From contig OZ005660.1 in NCBI GenBank assembly GCA_963930645.1, forward strand, positions 203,574,927-203,638,926: a stretch of DNA of 64,000 bases, written 5' to 3'. Positions 21,508 through 34,029 of the stretch are shown piece by piece. The notes beneath the pieces were generated by a model that saw only the letters and a list, made by a program, of their open reading frames with translations, did not search any database and was not told the origin of the DNA. The position numbers and the translations under genes were made by a program. Numbering within the stretch: the stretch's first letter is position 1; every line of letters starts with the position of its first letter. Origin of the DNA: Salticus scenicus. Taxonomy: Eukaryota > Arthropoda > Arachnida > Araneae > Salticidae.

Positions 21508-21660
21508 GAGGGAGTCCTCCTTCGAGGGGAGTAAATTTTCATGATGGGTATATTTCAAAAGAGCTGACCAATACCTTTTGAAACGAATGGTTGAACCATC
21601 GATCTGCGATAATTTAAAATAAATTTATCGATTTTTTTTTTTTTTTCATTAACAAAAATA

Positions 21661-22140
21661 TATGTACTAGCAGGCTTTGCCCGCTTCGCTGCACATTAAA
21701 CTTAAATGAGTTGTCAAAATCCCATATCTTTATTAATAACCTAAGTTCTCGCTGTGATTGGTAGAGGTTTTCTCGCTCGCAAAGTGAGGAGTCTGAGTTC
21801 CCACTGTCTTTGGCACAACTTACCCACTTCTTACCTCCCCTTCCTCAGCGGGTGAGTTCGAAATTTTGCAAAATCCCACTAATGTACATAATGCGTACAC
21901 TTAATCAATATCCACACACCAAAATTCGCCGTTCTAAGATAATTCAAAGCGAATTCAAACGGAAAAACATGTTTTAACACATGTTTATTGCCCTCGGACT
22001 CCGAGAAGGGGGGGGGGGATTTCGAATTTCGTGAAATCCAGTTACAATAAGTGCCGGATGCATACAAACAATTTACGCACCAAATTTCGTGACCACAGAA
22101 GTCTTTAATAGAAAGTATTATAAATAAATAAATACAAAAA
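21661..22140. repeat. Unclassified interspersed repeat with GCCCGCTTCGCTGC motif
   Basis: TAGCAGGCTTTGCCCGCTTC begins a block with two internal sub-repeats (GAGTTCGAAATTTTGCAAAA and GATTTCGAATTTCGTGAAAT) and ends in a (TAAA)n-like tail at about 22115-22135. Such GCCCGCTTCG-headed repeats are common in arthropod genomes. I cannot place the family. Confidence 0.4.
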
Positions 22141-22297
22141 GCACAGCTTTAGTATGGGAACCCTTTGGTGACTTTAAATATTTTCAGCCATTTTTGCGAT
22201 GAACTGAATTGGCTATCTCAATTGTGCAATTAAAGATCTTGGTGAGAAACGTCCGAGCTACTTCGGTGCCGAATTTAAAATTTTGCCAAAGGAATCC

Positions 22298-22824
22298 AAT
22301 CCGCGTTTGTAATGATCGATAGATGGCGCTTTTTCAGTTTTTGTTGTTAGTAAATATTATAGCCACGTGTATTTATTATTGTTCTTTTTGTTATTCTACT
22401 TAATATTCATACTATAATTTCTCCGCCATTACATCATGGAAAATTGATTGCTTTTGGAAAAAAATAATTCAGTTTATTCAAAGTTCGATCGGAAGTAGAT
22501 TTTTAACTGAAGTTGAACAAATATTAGCTTCAAATCATCTGATTAATTCTTTACTTCCATTAGCCGAAGCAACTGAAATTTTAAATTTGTCATTTGGAAA
22601 TAAATGGAAGCTTAATTCTGGATTTCTTGGTCCTTTGGAGTTACACTGGAGCACACAACAGTATGTGTTATCTTTTTTACCGGATTTATTCATTTTTATT
22701 CAATAAATATGTGTGAAACTAAACATCGGCATGCAATGGCAGCGTAATGAAAGCCGAATTAAAGCATGTTTATTGTAATTTCACCTTAGCCCACCAGAGG
22801 GCGAGCATTTCATTACAATCGCGG
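22298..22824. mobile_element. MITE with CGTTTGTAATGA termini, copy 2
   Basis: AATCCGCGTTTGTAATGATC at the left and the complement CATTACAATCGCGG at the right. It aligns with 10119-10874 minus the hAT insert. It splits the interspersed repeat seen whole at 18026-18275. The same stretch of about 80 codons (about 22470-22707) is open here, ending TTTTATTCAATAA. Confidence 0.65.
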
Positions 22825-22829
22825 ATACT

Positions 22830-23240
22830 AAAGCTGTTCCATACACAAAATAAAATAATAAAATAAAATATAAATTCTTTTCTGATATTTACAAAATAAA
22901 AATAAAAAATCTTAATAAAATCCAAATTATAATCATTTACAATTAAGGGGAGAACATAAAAGAACCTCATAAGGTACATAATAACAACAAAAAATTTTGT
23001 TTTACTGCAAGAAAGAAAAGTACTGCTTAATTAAATAAAAATATTAAACTAATGCCAAATATCTCTATGAAAATATTTATCCACGTGCAAATTCCTGATT
23101 AAAAAAAAAAAAAAAAAAAAAAAAATCACCAACTTTTGTAGGTATTTTTCTCTCTAATTTTTATTATTATTCACGTGAAATCAAAAATATTTCATTTTAT
23201 TTCTGGAAAATAAAAAAATATATAAATGCGTATATATAAA
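22830..23240. other. AT-rich, A-run containing stretch, no gene
   Basis: An A-run of about 25 lies at 23101-23125. Nothing else recognised. Confidence 0.25.
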
Positions 23241-23244
23241 TATA

Positions 23245-23590
23245 AAACCTTCTACCGAATCTGGGTTGAAAAAGGGTAAAATAAATTAGAAATATCCAGA
23301 CCTATATTTATAAATTTGATACCAAATGAAAGGGGCGATTTTTCTGAATACAGGGGTGCAAATAGTTTTTCGATGCGACAATTAGATTTTTAAAAAATAA
23401 CTAAAGTATAAAATTTAAGTGGCAACGGAAAAAAGGAAAAATATATTAGAAATATCAGACCTATCGTTTACAAATTCAGTACCAAATGTAAGGGGTGATT
23501 TTTCTGAATCCTGGGGTGTAAACAGTTTTTCAATACGACAATTAGATTTTTTAAAATTAACTAAAGTATGAAACTTAAATGGCAACACTT
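23245..23590. repeat. Tandem duplication, 2 units of about 175 bp
   Basis: GAAATATC(C)AGACCTAT, ACCAAATG.AAGGGG.GATTT, TTCTGAAT.C.GGGGTG and CGACAATTAGATTTTT occur in the same order in both units (about 23245-23420 and 23425-23590), each ending near GTGGCAAC/ATGGCAAC. Confidence 0.6.
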
Positions 23591-23769
23591 CATTTCAATC
23601 TTTTCATAATTTGTAGTGCGAATCACGCGAATAAAAAAGTCTAACTTAAAAATTTATTTTTATATTTTATTTTTCCATTCAAAGCGTTTTAGTGAAAAAA
23701 TATTTATGGCGCATGCGCAGGCGTTTTTTACCCACAATTTAAACACTAATCATAATTTTGAAAATTTCT

Positions 23770-24010
23770 ATAGATATAATTTTAAGTTGGTGAAAACTTA
23801 AGTTTCTGCCAAGCGCCGTTGAATTCCGTCCAGCCGTTCTCGAGTGATGCCCGGACAAACGTGTTTTAGTCTTTTACCCCCCAGGGGTGAACGGGGGGAA
23901 TTTCTGAAAAGTTGATAGATATAATTTTAAGTTGGGTGAAGACCTAAAATCCTGCCAAGCGCCGTTGAATTCCGCCCAGCCGTTCTCAAGTGATGCCCGG
24001 ACAAAAAAAG
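23770..24010. repeat. Tandem duplication with GCCAAGCGCCGTTGAATTCC
   Basis: Two copies of ATATAATTTTAAGTTGG, GCCAAGCGCCGTTGAATTCC, CAGCCGTTCTC and GTGATGCCCGGACAAA, at about 23775-23860 and 23918-24006. The text resembles the conserved 3' segment of widespread arthropod interspersed repeats that ends in a TATAGATA-type tail, and TATAGATATA does follow near 24150. Confidence 0.55.
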
Positions 24011-24149
24011 TGGCATACAGACACGATGACACACACACACAGGCAAAATTTTCTGAAGTCATTTTCGGCTTTCATGGGGTGTAAAACATGAAGATATCGC
24101 AAAATTTTTTGATTCCGACAAATTTACAGACAAAACTCTAATTTTATTA

Positions 24150-24620
24150 ATATAGATATATTTTTTTCTAAATGTAATATTGAGAATAAAATTGACTTTT
24201 TTTTTTTTTTTTCCTTTTTTTTTTGGGGGGGGGGCGATATTTAGTATTATACTACTTCTCTAATATGGAAATCGTCTGCATTATCATAGAAGATAATTTT
24301 TTTTTAATAATAATAATTTTAATAAATTATTTTTACTGAGTGAATTTGTATAAGAAAATATAGAAGAAAGTCATATGGTGGCCACAACATACTAGTTTTT
24401 CGTATTTTACAGAAAAGGAGATAAGAAGAAGAAAAAAAAAGTTTCCTAAGTTATCGTCTATAGGGCACAAAATTGACTTTGTTTCAACATTGAATATTTT
24501 ACTTGTATGAGATGAAAATCGTCTGCATGAATCGTGCGGAATATATTTATACTACGTGAATTTGTGTATAAGAAAATATAGAAATTTTGTGGTGGCCACA
24601 ACACATAGCCAAAAGGGGAA
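24150..24620 (+). mobile_element. HINE/Helentron-like repeat, 3' parts (two ends)
   Basis: Two family 3' ends occur: AAAATATAGAAGAAAGTCAT with GGTGGCCACAACATACTAG|T (to about 24394), and a more diverged GTGGTGGCCACAACACATAG at about 24589-24608. The first also matches, in the opposite orientation, the stretch at 63411-63600 (ATCGTCTGCATTATCAT and neighbours). Confidence 0.5.
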
Positions 24621-24624
24621 ATTT

Positions 24625-25845
24625 TGCAGATTTGTCGAAAATTTTTGAGTTATGCATCACTTTTGAACTCGCAACATTAAGTACCAAAATGTGACCCCAC
24701 CCCCGAAAAAAAAAAAAAATCTGGTTATAGCCTTGTCAGAACATATGTACTATTTTATTATTATTATTATTACAATTTAAAGATTCCAAATTATGTAAAA
24801 AGTATATATGTCAAAATACATAAGAACTGTTGCCATTGAACAAACCTAATATAATTCAATTTATAAATATTAAATGGAAATACTAGCTTTTATATGAAAC
24901 CTTCAGTGGAACAAAGTCCCCTTAAAGAAGGTGAAGTTGCATGTAATGACCTGCAACATTCTCGGCTAAAGACTAGATCTCATTATTTTTTCCTAATTAC
25001 AAAACTTAAAGCAAGAAAGAGATCTAAAACGAAGCCCATTATTCTAATGATATTTCAGTCCGATGCGAAAGTATTTTGTTTTTTATACCTTATTTTATTT
25101 TAATGATTGAGATTTAATGCCAATTGGTAACTGTTACCGACAACCGTGATATCCATTTGAAATTCTGGTATAAAGTTTTTTGTCCGCATTCTGAAAATGA
25201 GCAGACGACAATTTACTTTTCCCCAATTCTAAAACTCGTTCTAATTGAAAACCTGACGTCCATCTCCGACTTTATGAAGTTAATGAGTTTCTCTAATCTC
25301 ATAATGTCATGACGTATGTAGGTCAGTATTATTGTGCGTGCAGTTATAATATGTATGCTATTCTTGGTGAGTTTGTTAACGAATTGAGCTTTTCATTCTT
25401 TTTCAGACGATATTAGTTTTGTATAGCTGTTCATCGAAATTTAGAAGTCGGCTATTCTAAGGTCCGCGATGATATATTATTTGTAGATAGTTGAATACAA
25501 TGGTTAATCCGATCTGTAAGACCAATTACTCAACAGATATAAGTAAATGTATTATCGAGGGGGGGGGGATCCTCATCATTTGCGATATAATAATGGACAA
25601 TGTCCTCTTCATGTTATAATAAGTAAAATGACATTGCATTTGTGTATATGCAAGTGGCAGTCACGATATTTTCAATAGTTTTGTGCCTAATATATACATT
25701 CACATACACAACAAACCCAGATTTTTTATGTTTTCTTTTGTAGGTTTTCTCTCAAATCACAATAAACCAGTGTGATGAGGCCAACACAAAAGGTTTTTAT
25801 ATCATTTTGTATAATAGCTCCACTTATCGGTTTACATGCACAAAT
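24625..25845. other. AT-rich stretch, no supported gene
   Basis: Several short open frames but no recognisable motif. A G-run lies at about 25560-25568. Confidence 0.25.
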
Positions 25846-25849
25846 ATTT

Positions 25850-26221
25850 CTGTACTGATAAGTATAAAGGATTTAAGTCCATATTCTTGATTTTTCAGAA
25901 GACGAAAAATAAATTTAAACTAACTAAAAACTAATCAGAAGAATCGATTAGGAAGAAGGGATTATGTTGATTTATACCGTTCAGTGATTGCCAACCTTCA
26001 TTTAATAACTAGGGAAAAAATTGAATTAAATATTTTATACAAAGATTAATGCTAAATTTCTGATTTGAATCTTTTTTTACCAATGGATTTTCTCAAAGAC
26101 TAAATGACATGGATTTAAATCCTTTATACCAATCGATAGAGATTTTTTTTCTGGGTCTGACTATGTACTTAACTCAAAATCGACATTTTTGGACTTAAAT
26201 CCTTTATACTTATCAGTACAG
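25850..26221. mobile_element. MITE with 32-bp inverted repeats (CTGTACTGATAAG)
   Basis: CTGTACTGATAAGTATAAAG then GATTTAAGTCC at 25850-25880 is repeated exactly as its complement at 26190-26221. The flanks share ATTT. Length 372 bp with no coding potential. An additional weaker copy of the AAATCCTTTATACC word lies inside. Superfamily not assigned. Confidence 0.65.
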
Positions 26222-26229
26222 ATTTAATC

Positions 26230-27315
26230 AACATAGCTTCTCACAATAAAAATTTTATATATGCAGTTTGCTCCCTTTTTAACAAATAGATACTGAGATA
26301 TAACTATCTGAAAAGCCGCAGAAAGTCAATAACAGAGCAGCGTCAACTGACGGTCGATGTGTACACCCGAATTGAATCAGCATGATGTTTTCATAATATC
26401 GAATTTATATGCCAAATTTGGTACATTAAAATATCATAGAGACCGATATATTGCTTTCCTGTAAAAGGAGTTTTAAATTACTGGTCTTCATTATCCTAAA
26501 ATCAAGCTTGTAGGATTTTTTTGTTAGTGTGCGCTTGGTCTAATAATCACATGCCACTTTTGATGAATGAAATTTGTTCATGCATTGCTAATGACAGACA
26601 AAAGAAAGGGATTTCTAGTGATAGTGAAACATGTCTTTACAGAATCTGAAGACTGATAAATCAGTGTTTTTGTGTAAGCGTTCTACTGTTAAACGTTTAC
26701 ATTATTGTTCTATTGCAACACCTCAATGATGGTTTGGGCGTTTTCTTTTCCAGTATTCCATGCCTCTTTCCGTTTTACTTTTTGCTGAAATGTAAAAGAA
26801 AAAGAATATTTTTGACAGTCAATTGTTCTGAAAATGCGTGAGGAAGGAATTTTTCCATAGAGGTTTTCCCAAGCAAAATGTTTTCGAAGAAATATGCAGA
26901 AGCGTTTTTATTGTTTCCCCTTCTTTTACAGGTGGTGGTTACGTTCTAATTGTTTCACAAAGCAGTTTGTTTAGGGTCAGACGATATGCCATACTGCTTG
27001 TTCTCCATAAGATCTTGCGCTCTTTCTTTTGTGAAATATCCTGGCAACATTCGGGAGTTAAAACACGCTCGTGCGGAAAAAGAACGTTTTAGGTTTAGTT
27101 TTATTTAACTTTGAGCGATAATCGATGCGGTTGGGAAAATCCGCTTTTGATTCTTGGTCAGTTTCTCTTTGTACACGAAAACTGTTGAACTTTTCTGTAA
27201 TGGAATAACGGTTCTGATGTAATTTGGCATAATTATCGTTATTTGTGCGTTTCTTTAATTTAACATACGACTATTACGGATGAATAGAGTGAAATTTTTT
27301 TTAGTTCTTTAACGT
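26230..27315. other. AT-rich stretch, no supported gene
   Basis: A slightly GC-richer part at 26690-27090 holds an 84-codon open frame without recognisable features. No splice-supported exon could be argued. Confidence 0.25.
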
Positions 27316-27477
27316 ACATACTGGGTGTATGAGGAAGGATTTCCCAACTTTGAAATGACGTAACTACGAAACTGTGAGAGGCAGAAAGGTGAAACAAATG
27401 GCATGTTGGACAGACAAGTCTGGAATTTTTTATATGTATAAATTGCGAATTATTTTCTTGTCTGGATATTTTTTTAA

Positions 27478-27704
27478 CCCTTTGCCGGCCTTAACGCACT
27501 AAAGCGTATTGCCAAATTTAGGACTCTTTTATTCAACCAATATTTTTTAGAAGTGATATATTTGATATACAAAATGGATGAATAACCTTCGAAATGATTA
27601 GGCAGCCATTAGAATCAAAATTTAGTGATGGATATTGAATAAAAAAGTCCCAAAATTTGGCAACACTGAACAGAGGAGTTAAATTAAATAGGACCGTCAA
27701 AGGG
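27478..27704. mobile_element. piggyBac-like MITE (TTAA, CCCTTTG termini)
   Basis: Flanked by TTAA (27474-27477, 27705-27708). Termini CCCTTTGCCGGCC and the complement of GGACCGTCAAAGGG. 227 bp, no gene. The fragment AATAAAAAAGTCC..AAATTTGGCAAC inside recurs near 60177-60205. Confidence 0.75.
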
Positions 27705-27763
27705 TTAACATTAAATTTGTGTTGAAAACTTCGCCTTGTCTTGTTTGGACTTCGGTCTAATCT

Positions 27764-28341
27764 CAGGGTTCCCAGTGGCGACTAAAAAGCAACTATTTGC
27801 TACTAAAATCAACCCCAGGCTACTATGGCAACTATTTTTATGTAAAAGTAGCTTAAAAGCTACTATTTTCAGTTCAGTCGGCAGTATTTTCAGGAAAATG
27901 GAGACTATTTTGAACAAAAAATTGTTCCCTGCTATTTTTTCTGAACCTTTACTGCCTTTTTACTTCCATTACACGACTTCTACAGGTAATGGGAATACTT
28001 ATTGTATTTGGTCAAAAAATTCGATTTCAAGTTTTAATCTGATTTTACATGTTTTAAGGCCTCCTGTGCCCAAAAAAGTGTTTTTTGGCAATTGGTGTGT
28101 GTGTGGGAGAGAGAGAGAGAGATCTGACCACCATATCTCCGTAACTAATAAATATAGAACTAGAATTGAGACAGGTCTGATGTACTGAGGATATTTTTAC
28201 TCTAAGACTACTATTTGGATTGGAGTGGCTACTACTTTGGCTACTATTTCATTCGAAGTAGATACTATTTTGGCTACTATTTCGTACATTAAAGGCTACT
28301 AAAGCAACTATTTTTGATTGCCTTTTATGCTGGAAACCTTG
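27764..28341. mobile_element. hAT-like MITE (CAGGGTTCCCAG ... complement of CAAGGTTTCCAG)
   Basis: The inverted termini are CAGGGTTCCCAG and the complement of CAAGGTTTCCAG. The inner arms are built from repeated CTACTATTT/GCTACTAAA words, reminiscent of the subterminal words of hAT elements. No matching 8-bp flank was found. A 150-codon open frame across it looks incidental: it starts in the flank and ends mid-element. Confidence 0.5.
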
Positions 28342-28889
28342 TAATCGCGGTAGTATTCCAGTAAAAAATAAACTTGCTCCAAGCATGCGACATGATGTTC
28401 TCATTTTACAACAATAACTAATTCGATACAACTCCCTTATACGTGTCAGCAATGAAATAGCTGACGAAAAAACTTTCTGTACTTCGCAGTACTATTTAAA
28501 ACTTCATGTGCTTGTGGCGCCGCCTATAAGCCAATCTTTGAACTACTCCTGCAAACCGGTGTAACCTGTCCGTCCAACAATATCACTTGTTTTACTTTTC
28601 TGTTTCAAGGTTATTTATGTCATTCGATAGTTAGAGAGCCCTTTCTGAAACACCCTGTATATTGTAATAAGTTAGATCCGCGAGATCACCAAAAACGTTA
28701 CACAGATTAGTTTCGCGCCAAAATTTTATTATATCAAGAACGTGATTTGTAAAAATGCACATGGTTTTCCACCAATTTTAAACTGCAAGTTAAAATATTT
28801 TTTCAGCATTTTATATGTGGTATTTACCATTTACATACACTATTTTCTGTCTTTACCCTGATTAGGTGGCGATGTCTTTTTATTTATTT

Positions 28890-29079
28890 ACTTATTAGGA
28901 CGGAGGACTCAATTTTACGATGGTTGGACATTTATCGAAATCAAAAATTTATCTATATATATATCTATATAAATAAGTTGAAAGCGATGTTATAATTTGA
29001 AAAAAAAAAAAAAAAAAGAAAGAAAACTAATAGTTCCTGTACTAAACTAGATTCAGCTTTTGCCAAAATTTCATCGGAA

Positions 29080-29095
<16 letters not shown>
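28890..29095 (+). repeat. Interspersed repeat, one arm of a distant inverted pair
   Basis: ACGGAGGACT, AAGCGATGTTATAATTTGAA, CTAATAGT and TTTTGCCAAAATTTCAT are found in reverse complement at 32365-32575 (CCTCCGTCCTAATAAATAAA, TCAAATTATAACATCGCTTT, TTCTGGCAAAAGCAG). The arms are about 3.3 kb apart. Probably two independent copies of one family. Confidence 0.5.
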
Positions 29096-29115
<20 letters not shown>

Positions 29116-29608
29116 GGGGGGGGGGGGGGGGTAGACATTTTGGCAATGCACTGAAATGTTCGCACGATGATTTTGGCTGATTATCATTCATTACATTTAA
29201 ACTAACTTGTTAGAATTATTATTAATGTTATTGTTATTTTTCATTCTAGATATTTAAAGACTGTATATATTTTTTAATTTTATCCCAAACTTTCCTTCAT
29301 TTTCAAATTCAGTAAGGTCATCTAATTTTTGGCTGTTGTCAGCGTTAGTTTTACTATGCAGGGGGGGGGGGGTGGAGTAATCAATCATATTTCTCTGGTG
29401 GTTTAACATAGATTTTTCTCAAATTTCAAAGACCTTACTGAGAATGGAATACTCAACTGAAAATGACAATCCTTGAATAATCAGGACAGTTTTCCTGCCA
29501 TTTTCATCCAATTCCATTCTTTTTGTATATTGAACATAATTTCGTTGTTACTAATTCACTGCAATTCCTCTTCTTTTAAATTTCAAATGTCGATAATGTT
29601 CTTTTTTA

Positions 29609-29639
<31 letters not shown>

Positions 29640-30601
29640 GCTGCAAAATGTAAGATTATTTAGAAGTACTACACTTTAAACGACGGATGGCAAGCATGCT
29701 TTTGGTTAATAGAGAGTCTGAATTGAGAGAGACTGGACATTGAACATAAATGAGTGGACATTCGTACAATCTATGTAGATTGTTCGAACGTAATATAGTT
29801 TTACCAGCATCTGACACTTTTCTTTTAATTAAAATCTCGGAAAAACAGTTTTATTTATCTTCAAAGAGCCAGTCAAATAATTTACAGAGTGTAATGCATA
29901 TATAATACAAATTGAGCAAACATGGGAGAGCGGCCGGCAGATCAATGTTCGGTTTCGTTTCTAATCATGAAGGATCTCTAAATGCTGCTAGTACACAAAA
30001 CAAACTGAATATATACTTAAATACTTTAGCATTGAATTTTTATTACACTGACAATTTTATTCTTTGTCATTTTTTTCATTCGACTGTTCATGTGATTTCA
30101 GCATACTAATCATGTACTACTGCTGAAGATAGGCATAGAATTTTGGCTTGAAAATAAACATAGTTGGCACCATTTCTTCAAAATTCTACTAATTTGGATT
30201 CGTTTTAATATTATGTAATTACAGCAGTGAGCTAGAATGGTTTTTGAAATGTAGTTGAACTGACTGACAATTAATTACATTGTAAATCTGTAGCATGATG
30301 TAATCTAGAATTACGAACCTAATTCATCAGGATAGATCCATCTAAACGTCCTAACCCTTCTGCCAAAATAAAAATTCGTTAAAATGCGTTGATGGCTTTT
30401 TTATTTTCACTCGTTGGCAGATATCCATAATTTATTTTATCACTGTTCTTAAAAAAATAAAATAAAGGTCTTTAAAATTCATTATATTTTTTTTGTTGAT
30501 AATCCTTTCATTGAATCCTCAGTAACAAGTTAGATGTTACATTTCATTTGTCATAGTTGCAATTTATTTAAGCATGCAACGTCCAGGACAGAATGTACAA
30601 G

Positions 30602-30640
<39 letters not shown>

Positions 30641-32364
30641 CAAATGGATATTGCCATAATATGAGTTAGTTTAGGTATACTATATTAAGATATGGTCTCT
30701 AAACGATTTCATAAGATACAATAACAGGTTGGGTCACATTTCCTATGTTTATTCAATTTTCAAAAGTTGCGATTTATTAACGTATGCAAATGTCGAGGAC
30801 GGAATGTACAAGACAAGAATCTTAAGCAAATTATAGATGTTGCCTTAAGATGAATACGTTCAGCTATCCTATGTTAGATAGTCTTTAAATTAACTAATAA
30901 GGTACAGTAACAGGGTTTCTATGCGTTACGCAGAGCTGCCAGCGGAATCTAAAATGTTTGGATTGTGCATGCGTTGCGCATTTTGAAAATCAAAGTTTTT
31001 TTGGAAAAGCTGCGTATAAGAAGATGGTGGTCTGTTAATTCCCAAACATAAACTTTAGGATGTCCAGGTCTTCTATACTCCATCCTAGTTCATTAAGTAT
31101 CGAACCTATTTTACAAAAATTAATTTGCTCTTTCATTGCATCATAATGTTTGTCCGTCGTTCGAGTTTTTGGTCTACTTTTAAAGCAGTTATAAACACAG
31201 GTAATTATATAAGAGCACACCATGGAACGCAAACTAGTGTATGAAACATTAACATATGATTAAAATGCATCTTGTAATTTAATAAGTAGCATGTATTAAA
31301 TTATTATTATGGTTCAATATATGCTATCGCGTTAAAATAGTATGATGTAATAAATAAACTCGATCATATCGCAAAATGTGATGAAATCGCATTTACTATG
31401 AATAGTAAAGTTATTGAAGGTAAGATCTGACATTTATGTTGCCAAAATTTTCCATACGAATGTATGAAATATATTTCACTTTCAAGAGAACACTAAAACT
31501 CTACTCTCATTACTAACCACGCAATTCTATGAAATGAAGCATGAATATCTACTAACTGCGTATAGAACACCTTGTGCAACACCAACAACAGATCTAAAAC
31601 AATTTTCGGCGTGTATGTCCTGCAGAGGAATGACTATTAGACCATCATACTGGATCAGCAATAGCTCTGTTTTCCTCTCCGTTATGGCTTTAACCTTATT
31701 GTTGGTTCGGGATTTAATCCTTTTTGAACAATCCATTAGGCCGCGGTGAAAGCTGGAATTGCAATTTCACCATTTCATCGACCTCAAGTAATGGTGCACG
31801 ATCCAAATAGTTTTTTTGCCCTCTCGTGAGCAAAAAAGCCCATTTCTAGAACTTTATCTGTGTCAATCTGTTCGCTTCACTGTGTCAGACGTCTTGTTTC
31901 ATTTTTATTAGAAGATGCTCGAGATAGAATTCTGTTCAGGATATAGACGTTAAAGTCGGTATCGCGTGCTGGTTCTTTTTTAGATGATGTCTAATTAGAA
32001 CACACCGTGTTGTCCCTTACTTTTGTTTTCAGATATTTTATTCTTCACAAAGAATGGTTTTGTTTTCTTTGAAAAATAAACAACGACCGGCACTTGACTT
32101 CAAAGTGGTTATTAAAAAGATGGTGGATGTTCTTAATCTTCTTTTGTAAATTTTGTATGTCACATGCATTGAAATATAACAATGATGAATATATTTAAAA
32201 TTCACAAAAAGTAGTAATAACATGCACAATTTTAAATTTTTTGAAAATAAAATAAAAATAAATTATGTATTTTTGTCTAAAAAAGAGCTTCTTCAGCTTT
32301 TTCGATACTGATTATTATTAATTTTCTTTTTCTTTCAAAAAAAAAAAAACAAAAAAAAAAAAAG

Positions 32365-32575
32365 GAGATTTTGATATGAAATTCTGGCAAAAGCAGAATT
32401 TAGTTTAGTGCAGAGGACTGTTAGTTTTTTTTTTTTTTTTTTTTTTTTTTTCAAATTATAACATCGCTTTCAATTTATTCAATTATATTTTCGATTTCGT
32501 TAACTGTCTAACCATAGTAAAACTGGCGACAACGTAGATTGAGACTAATAGTCCTCCGTCCTAATAAATAAATGC
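32365..32575 (-). repeat. Interspersed repeat, second arm of the inverted pair
   Basis: Reverse-orientation counterpart of 28890-29095. It has a T-run of about 29 where the partner has an A-run. Confidence 0.5.
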
Positions 32576-33039
32576 TCCCCGCAAACAATTTTTATTTTGT
32601 TTAAACCTCGATTTTACATTATTATAGCGTAATAATATATTCTAAACATATTTGCGTATTACTTTCATAGAGTTATTTTTTACTTTATTTTTTATATTTT
32701 TTGTGTTTCAATGTATTTATTTATTTTAAGCATTCAAACATATTTTTTTTTTTTTTTAATTATCATTGAATCTTCAAAATAATACCCAAATATATTTAGA
32801 ATATATCGTTAAACATTTATAACAATGTATTGTCGAGGGAAAAAATTAAAAGTTAGTTGGCAGGGAGCCTTTTAAAATTTTTCAAACTTTGACTTATTAT
32901 TATTATTATTATTTAAGTTTTTAAGTAATGATATACTTAATATTGTCATATTTCAATGCATGTAAGTGAAACAATTCAAAATTCCAAGACAATAATTTAC
33001 TAAAAAAGATTTAATTTCCATTATCACTTTAAAGTAAAA

Positions 33040-33499
33040 CAAGGTGACGACAATCAGAAAAAAACAGGAAAATCATAGAAAAATCAAGGTGCTTTATCAA
33101 TCTGGAAAAACCATGGAATTTTTCATTTTTGCCTAGCAAGCATGACTGAAAGATCGCCAAACATATGTTATCTTGATCATGATTGCACAGGATTGACTGC
33201 TTTCTAGTTGAATCTGACATTTTGTTAATTTCTCCAAAATTTTGAATTTTTCATTTTATTTTCCTTTTTGTAAGTGAACAAAGAAAAAATAAATAAAAAG
33301 ATTGAGATATTTTTTCCCATCAGTATAGATTTTGAATTGCAGTGGTTTAGCGAACATGTTACACAAAAGTGTGATATACACGAAATTATGGAATCTAATA
33401 ATAATAGATAACGGAAATCCTGAAAATTTGTCAAAATTAGTCATGGAAATCATGGAAAAATCAAGGAACTTTTTTTTATGAATTTCAGTAGCCACTTTG
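33040..33499. mobile_element. hAT-like MITE (CAAGGTGACGACAATCAG), copy 1
   Basis: Termini CAAGGTGACGACAATCAG and the complement of AGTAGCCACTTTG, with TAAAA repeated on both outer sides. The body contains GGAAAAACCATGG, CAAGCATGACTGAAAGATCG and GATTGCACAGGATTG, shared with copy 2 at 34030. No gene. Confidence 0.55.
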
Positions 33500-33511
33500 T
33501 AAAACCTAGCA

Positions 33512-33546
<35 letters not shown>

Positions 33547-34029
33547 ATGTATTTTTCCCGTATACTAAATAGTCAAATCAAGGATATGATTAAAAATCTA
33601 TACATTTTTAAATAATTCTATAAAATTCTGTTAAAATAATTCTATAAAATCCATCGCAATTACAAATAAATTTAATGTTTTTAATTTTGAATAGAAAAAA
33701 TTGAGAGTGGTGAATTTAATAGTGGGGGTATAAATTTTTATTTAAAGAGTATTATAAATTGTTAATACAGTTGTACCGAAGTAAAACTGTCCGAGGAATT
33801 TAAATTCTTACCTAACTAATCGCGCAAACGATATACTGCGTAATACAATAAGATAACTCTGCACTAAAATACAGTTATTTCTAAAAATTGGGGGGGGGGG
33901 GTGACACGTACTTTGTAACAGGCTTCAGCAACAGGGGTGATTGTGTACAGCCAATTTACCAGATTTCAGTTTTTTTTTTCCTTCTTTTTCCGTATTAGAA
34001 TTTCAGTTTTTCTGGTTGTTAAATTCATA

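Larger units (their letters stand above)
18895..21660 (+). mobile_element. HINE/Helentron-like repeat family, two adjacent partial copies
   Basis: Two copies of one family lie head to tail (about 18895-19480 and about 19480-21660). Shared blocks are TTTTTGATGGATT, GTTTTGAG, ACACGATTTG, AAAATGTCTGTGTG, ACAAAATTTTGTG, TGCATA..GAGAATT, AACGAATGGTTGAACCAT and AATTTATCGATTTTTT. The second copy is split by the hAT at 19938-21507. The start hairpin ACTTTCTTCTGTATTCAATA appears at about 19487. The complete structure is better seen at 48412-50284. Confidence 0.55.
27321..28657. mobile_element. Long-TIR DNA element with TA flanks, carrying two nested MITEs
   Basis: The left end CTGGGTGTATGAGGAAGGA and the complement of the right end (CAGGGTGTTTCAGAAAGGG) start inverted arms over 100 bp long. 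Shared blocks are TGACGTAA/TGACATAA, GAAACAAATG/AAACAAGTG and TGTTGGACAGACA/TGTTGGACGGACA. TA lies directly outside both ends. It is interrupted by a piggyBac-like MITE and a hAT-like MITE. Probably Tc1/mariner type by its TA target, but no transposase is left. Confidence 0.6.
28660..33035. other. AT-rich stretch with scattered repeats, no supported gene
   Basis: Contains long T runs followed by a G run at 29083-29131, a G run at 29361-29372, a T run at 29612-29638 and a (TA)n microsatellite at 30606-30638. A GC-richer segment at 31530-31760 is open on both strands (about 70 codons each) but has no recognisable motif. The inverted pair at 28890-29095 and 32365-32575 is listed separately. Confidence 0.3.

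Noticed and set aside
27736..28188. 150-codon open frame as a gene.
   Set aside because: It crosses from a TE flank into a hAT-like MITE and has no domain or homologous copy support.
30116..30165. Possible hammerhead (CTGAAGATAGGC...GGCTTGAAAA).
   Set aside because: Stem II does not pair and core bases are changed.
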